Assembly (NCBI RefSeq): GCF_004745955.1
Contig: NZ_SRLD01000007.1
Location: forward strand, 1-64,000
DNA from: Hymenobacter elongatus
GTDB lineage: Bacteria > Bacteroidota > Bacteroidia > Cytophagales > Hymenobacteraceae
Direction: 5' to 3'
Length of the DNA: 64,000 bases
Below, one piece after another: positions 61,068 to 64,000 of this stretch (positions are counted from its first letter, which is position 1; each line of letters begins with the position of its first letter). The position numbers and the translations under genes are program-made. The notes beneath the pieces are model-generated. The model searched no databases, was not told the DNA's origin, and saw only the letters and a list, made by a program, of their open reading frames with translations.

Positions 61068-62480
61068 CTACTTCGCGGAGGCGGGCATGCCGATGGCAGG
61101 CGTAGCGGCCGTGGTGGGCTCATCGCGCAGTTTCTTGCCCCGCAGGCGAAGCAGGAAAATCAGGCCCAGAATAAAGAACACGATGAGCGACAGAATGCTG
61201 TTGCGCATCGACCCCGTAACCTGCGCGATGATACCAAACACGGCCGTACCGATAACGATGCTGAGCTTCTCAGTTACGTCGAAGAAGCTGAAAAACGCAG
61301 CCGTATTGGGTGTATTTTCGGGAATAATCTTGGAATAGGTGCTGCGCGAAAGACTCTGCACCGCTCCCATCGTGAGGCCAATGACGGCGGCCAGGGCGTA
61401 GAAGCTCCAACCGGCCTGCACAAAGTAGCCCCCGACACAAATCAGCATCCAGATGAGCACGGCCCAGCTCAGGGCCCGCGTGTTACCGATGCGCTCCGAG
61501 AGCTTGGCAAACAGGTAGGCCCCCAATATGCCCACGATTTGGAGCAGCAAGATGGTAAGAATCAGAGCGGAGCTTTCAAGCTTCAATTCTTCGTCGCCGA
61601 AAATGGTGGCGACGTACATCACTGTTTGCACCCCCATGTTGTAGGTGAAGTAAGCCAGCAGAAAGCGTTTCAGGTTGGGGAGCTGCTGCAACTGCGCCCA
61701 TACTTTGCCCAGCTCCCGAAAGCCATTGAGCAGCCAACCCGAGTCGGCGGCGGCACTGGCGGGCCGGCCGGGGTCGGCGGGCAAAGTCAGAAAAGGAATT
61801 TGGGCGAAGCCCGCCCACCAGATGCCCGTGAGCAGAAACGCCAGCCGGGTGGCAAAGCCTTCCTCCAGCCCCAACTTTTCGTGGCCCATAATCAGGCCCA
61901 GGCACACCAGCAGCAGCAGCACCGAGCCAATGTAGCCCATCGAAAACCCCCGCGCCGAGAGCGAATCGTACTTCTCCTCCGACGAAATCAGCGGCAGGTA
62001 GGAGTTATAGAATACGATGGAGCCCGAGAAGCCGATGGTGGCCGAAATGAACACGAAGGTGCTGGCCGTGAGCGTATCGGGGGTAAAAAAGAACAGTGCC
62101 GCGCAGGAAGCCGCCCCCAGGTAGCAGAAGATCTGCATAAAGAGCTTCTTCCGGCCCGAAAAGTCAGCCAGCGACGTCAGAAACGGGCTGATGATGGCAA
62201 TGAAGAGAAAGGCCGCCGAAATGGCGTAGGTGAGCAGCGAGGAGCCCGGCACCTGAAACCCAAGGAAGTTGATGGGGCTTTTGCCGCTGTCGGTGCCCGT
62301 TACCTGCTTCACCATCGCGCCCCAGTAAATCGGGAAAATGGAGCTGGTAATTACCAATGGGTACACCGAGTTGGCCCAGTCGTAGAAGGTCCAGCCGCGG
62401 GTGATGCGCTTATCGTCTTTGGGAATATTGTCGAAGGAAGCATCCGGCGCGGCGGCCGTAGCAGTGGAGGCTGGCGTCAT
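61068..62480 (-). CDS. MFS transporter of the UMF1 type
   Basis: 470 residues from ATG 62480 (MTPASTAT), which leaves an Ala/Thr-rich N-terminus before the first helix GWTFYDWANSVYPLVIT, the UMF1 signature. Eleven or twelve helices; loop DFSGRKKLFMQIF and the second-half KLSERIGNTRALSW are MFS-like. Homologues in eukaryotes act in vacuolar export; bacterial substrates are unknown. The longer frame to 62651 adds Arg/Pro-rich residues and is less likely. Confidence 0.87.
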   Translation of the reverse strand: MTPASTATAAAPDASFDNIPKDDKRITRGWTFYDWANSVYPLVITSSIFPIYWGAMVKQVTGTDSGKSPINFLGFQVPGSSLLTYAISAAFLFIAIISPFLTSLADFSGRKKLFMQIFCYLGAASCAALFFFTPDTLTASTFVFISATIGFSGSIVFYNSYLPLISSEEKYDSLSARGFSMGYIGSVLLLLVCLGLIMGHEKLGLEEGFATRLAFLLTGIWWAGFAQIPFLTLPADPGRPASAAADSGWLLNGFRELGKVWAQLQQLPNLKRFLLAYFTYNMGVQTVMYVATIFGDEELKLESSALILTILLLQIVGILGAYLFAKLSERIGNTRALSWAVLIWMLICVGGYFVQAGWSFYALAAVIGLTMGAVQSLSRSTYSKIIPENTPNTAAFFSFFDVTEKLSIVIGTAVFGIIAQVTGSMRNSILSLIVFFILGLIFLLRLRGKKLRDEPTTAATPAIGMPASAK

Positions 62481-62680
62481 GAGGGCAGAGGTTGGCGGTG
62501 TGGTGACGGGCAAGATAACGGGAATTCGCCGTTGCCGTTGCCGCCGGGACGTTAGCATTTGACTGCCAGGTGCCTGTTCGGGAGGCCACTTCGCATCGGA
62601 ACTGGGCGGCAAAGGCGGCAATTTTCTATCCGCAACGCTTCTCCCCCGCATGCATTAGCAACGGCAGTTGGTGACAAGAG

Positions 62681-63313
62681 CTACCGGTTGGCGGCACTGG
62701 TAGCGGAATGACGCGGTGGTTCCTGAGCCAGCAGGGCCTCGTACTGTGCTGGCGTATCCACGTCCGTCGCGCCGCCCGGGAAGGCCACTGTGGCTACCCA
62801 TGCCGGGTGTTGCTTCAGGAGCTGCGCGGCCCCGGCCGCATGGGGCATGTGCAGCAGCAACGGCACCATGCGGCTAGCGAAGAACACGGGCACGCCCCGT
62901 ACCCCGCCGTATTCGGAGGCCACAATTGGCTGGCCGGTAGCACTATGCGTTGCCGAAAGCTGACGCAACAGCGCGGGCGTCACCAGCGGCTGGTCGCAGA
63001 GCATCACCGTAATGCCCGCTATAGAATCTGAAGTAACATTTTTCTCCAACGCAGCCAGGCCAGACTTCAGCGAAGCGCCCATGCCCTGCTCCCACTCCGG
63101 GCAGCGCACCACGGTCAGGGGCAGCCCAGCCAACTCCGGCAGCAGCTCCTCGTGCAAGGCGCCAGTCACGACGATGACCGGACCGCCGGCGGCGGCTATG
63201 GCCGTGGTGGCCGCCCGGCGCAACAACGTCTGGCCCTGGTAGTGTAAGAGTTGCTTGGGCTGGCCAAGGCGGGAGGAAGAGCCGGCAGCAAGCAGCAGAA
63301 TGGCTGTTAGCAT
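62681..63313 (-). CDS. MobA-like nucleotidyltransferase (molybdenum cofactor type)
   Basis: 210 residues from ATG 63313: LTAILLLAAGSSSRLGQPKQLL is the NTP-binding start shared by MobA and MocA; VMLCDQPLVTP carries the metal-binding Asp; GVPVFFASR follows. Together with the adjacent XdhC gene this points to CTP:molybdopterin cytidylyltransferase (MocA-like) activity for a xanthine dehydrogenase-type enzyme. The start lies close to the end of XdhC; ATG 63343, overlapping it, is an alternative. Confidence 0.85.
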   Translation of the reverse strand: MLTAILLLAAGSSSRLGQPKQLLHYQGQTLLRRAATTAIAAAGGPVIVVTGALHEELLPELAGLPLTVVRCPEWEQGMGASLKSGLAALEKNVTSDSIAGITVMLCDQPLVTPALLRQLSATHSATGQPIVASEYGGVRGVPVFFASRMVPLLLHMPHAAGAAQLLKQHPAWVATVAFPGGATDVDTPAQYEALLAQEPPRHSATSAANR

Positions 63314-63332
63314 AGTCAAAATGCAGCTTTTG

Positions 63333-64000
63333 CTACAGCTCACACGTGGCCACCGTGCGGCCGTCGGCAGCTAGCGGCCCAGCGGAGCGCAGCGGCGGAT
63401 GAATCGGGTGGGGCGAATCGCGCAGGAAGCCCGCAGGTCGTCCGGCCAGCACCGCCTGAATCTCCGCTATGATAGACAAGGCAATTTCCTCGGGCGTTTC
63501 TGCCCCCAGGTTCAGGCCGATAGGGCTGTAGAGGCGGCCGTGCAGCTGGGCGGCGGCATTGGGCACGTCTTGGCGCAGGTCATCCAACAGCCGCTCATAT
63601 TTCTTGCGCGGCCCCAGCAGCCCAATATAGCGCGTGGGGGCGGCCAACAAATGGCGCAGCACGGCCAAATCGTAGTAGTAGTTGTGCGTCATCAGCAGCG
63701 CGAAGCTCGCGTCTGCCGGCTCGGCAGCTACTCCGGCCAGCGGCAGTACCCGCACGACATCGGCTTCCGGAAACCGGCTGGTCTGGGCCTGGGCCGGACG
63801 ACCATCCACTACCTGCACGCGCCACCCCAAACCAGCCGCCAGCCGCACCACGGGCTGCACGTCGTTGCCGGCTCCGTACACCGTCAGCCGCACCGGGGGG
63901 CGCAATATTTCGAAGCTCACGCGCACCACGCCCGCTCCCAAAGAGTAGTGGCGGGTGGCGGGCTGCCCGGCCGCTAAAGTCGTGCGGGCATCGTGCAAAA
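63333..64000 (-). CDS. XdhC-family molybdenum enzyme maturation protein (N-terminus outside window)
   Basis: About 222 C-terminal residues are present; the frame runs off the right edge. It has the XdhC Rossmann region VRLTVYGAGNDVQPVVRLA, VQVVDGRP, FALLMTHNYYYDLAVL, YIGLLGPRKKYERLLDDL and SPIGLNLGAETPEEIALSIIAEI. XdhC inserts sulfurated Moco into xanthine dehydrogenase-type enzymes. The structural xdh genes are not in the window and would be expected to the right. Confidence 0.9.
   Translation of the reverse strand, partial: LHDARTTLAAGQPATRHYSLGAGVVRVSFEILRPPVRLTVYGAGNDVQPVVRLAAGLGWRVQVVDGRPAQAQTSRFPEADVVRVLPLAGVAAEPADASFALLMTHNYYYDLAVLRHLLAAPTRYIGLLGPRKKYERLLDDLRQDVPNAAAQLHGRLYSPIGLNLGAETPEEIALSIIAEIQAVLAGRPAGFLRDSPHPIHPPLRSAGPLAADGRTVATCEL

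Overview
The window comes from the chromosome of a GC-rich member of the Bacteroidota, most likely Hymenobacter or a close relative in the Cytophagales. The evidence is a SusC/SusD/SusE trio, three secreted proteins with type IX secretion (T9SS) C-terminal sorting domains, a fused two-domain E1 dehydrogenase, promoters of the Bacteroidota type (TTG plus TAnnTTTG), and little use of Shine-Dalgarno sites. The genus is inferred from protein character, not from a marker gene.

Layout. 1-400: tail of an IS3-type transposase and a palindromic repeat. 417-8923 (minus): a full tryptophan operon in the order trpL-trpE-trpG-trpD-trpC-trpF-trpB-trpA-aroF. It starts from a good promoter and has a 25-residue leader peptide with three consecutive Trp codons followed by an intrinsic terminator, so it is controlled by attenuation. 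9014-22446: a starch/alpha-glucan utilisation locus with susC, susD, susE, a T9SS-exported GH13 amylase, a T9SS esterase with a starch-binding-like domain, another T9SS protein and a sugar kinase of the BadF/GlcNAc kinase type. susC and the amylase share a 13-base promoter core. 22644-28355: DUF2279, Smr-domain, alpha/beta hydrolase, and an M1 metallopeptidase overlapped by a small NTR/TIMP-like protein. 28364-29911: an S-domain-less, decayed copy of RNase P RNA, a PAS-LuxR regulator, then the true rnpB gene. 30365-31522: an NtrC-like response regulator without a DNA-binding domain.

31772-35527 (minus) is the most unusual region. It holds two paralogous small secreted precursors with a Gly/Ala-rich hydrophobic core and a shared C-terminal DFSxFDI tail, a DUF5819-like protein (SdpA-like in layout), an HTTM-domain protein (SdpB-like), two small membrane proteins and a DCC thiol oxidoreductase. 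It is visibly richer in A+T than its surroundings. I read it as a candidate peptide-toxin or peptide-signal biosynthesis cluster analogous to sdpABC-sdpI; this is inference.

36353-45585: mostly housekeeping or singly encoded genes (LuxE-like, lipoprotein, E1 alpha/beta fusion, DUF1573, alanine dehydrogenase, SMI1/KNR4-like, LTA-synthase-like sulfatase-fold enzyme). 45871-55985 (minus): an organic-acid block with tartrate/D-malate dehydrogenase, DctA-type symporter, AEC permease, TonB-dependent receptor, MHS-type MFS permease and an OmpR/HisKA two-component pair. 56597-64000: HsdR_N-like nuclease-fold protein, AMP nucleosidase, amidohydrolase, DinB, UMF1-type MFS, MobA-like nucleotidyltransferase and XdhC, the last cut by the window edge.

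A family of dispersed palindromic elements built around AGATGCTTCGAC...GTCATG recurs at least eight times between genes, once inside the trp operon. The best copy has 63-base arms with one mismatch. No tRNA, rRNA, CRISPR array or prophage was seen.
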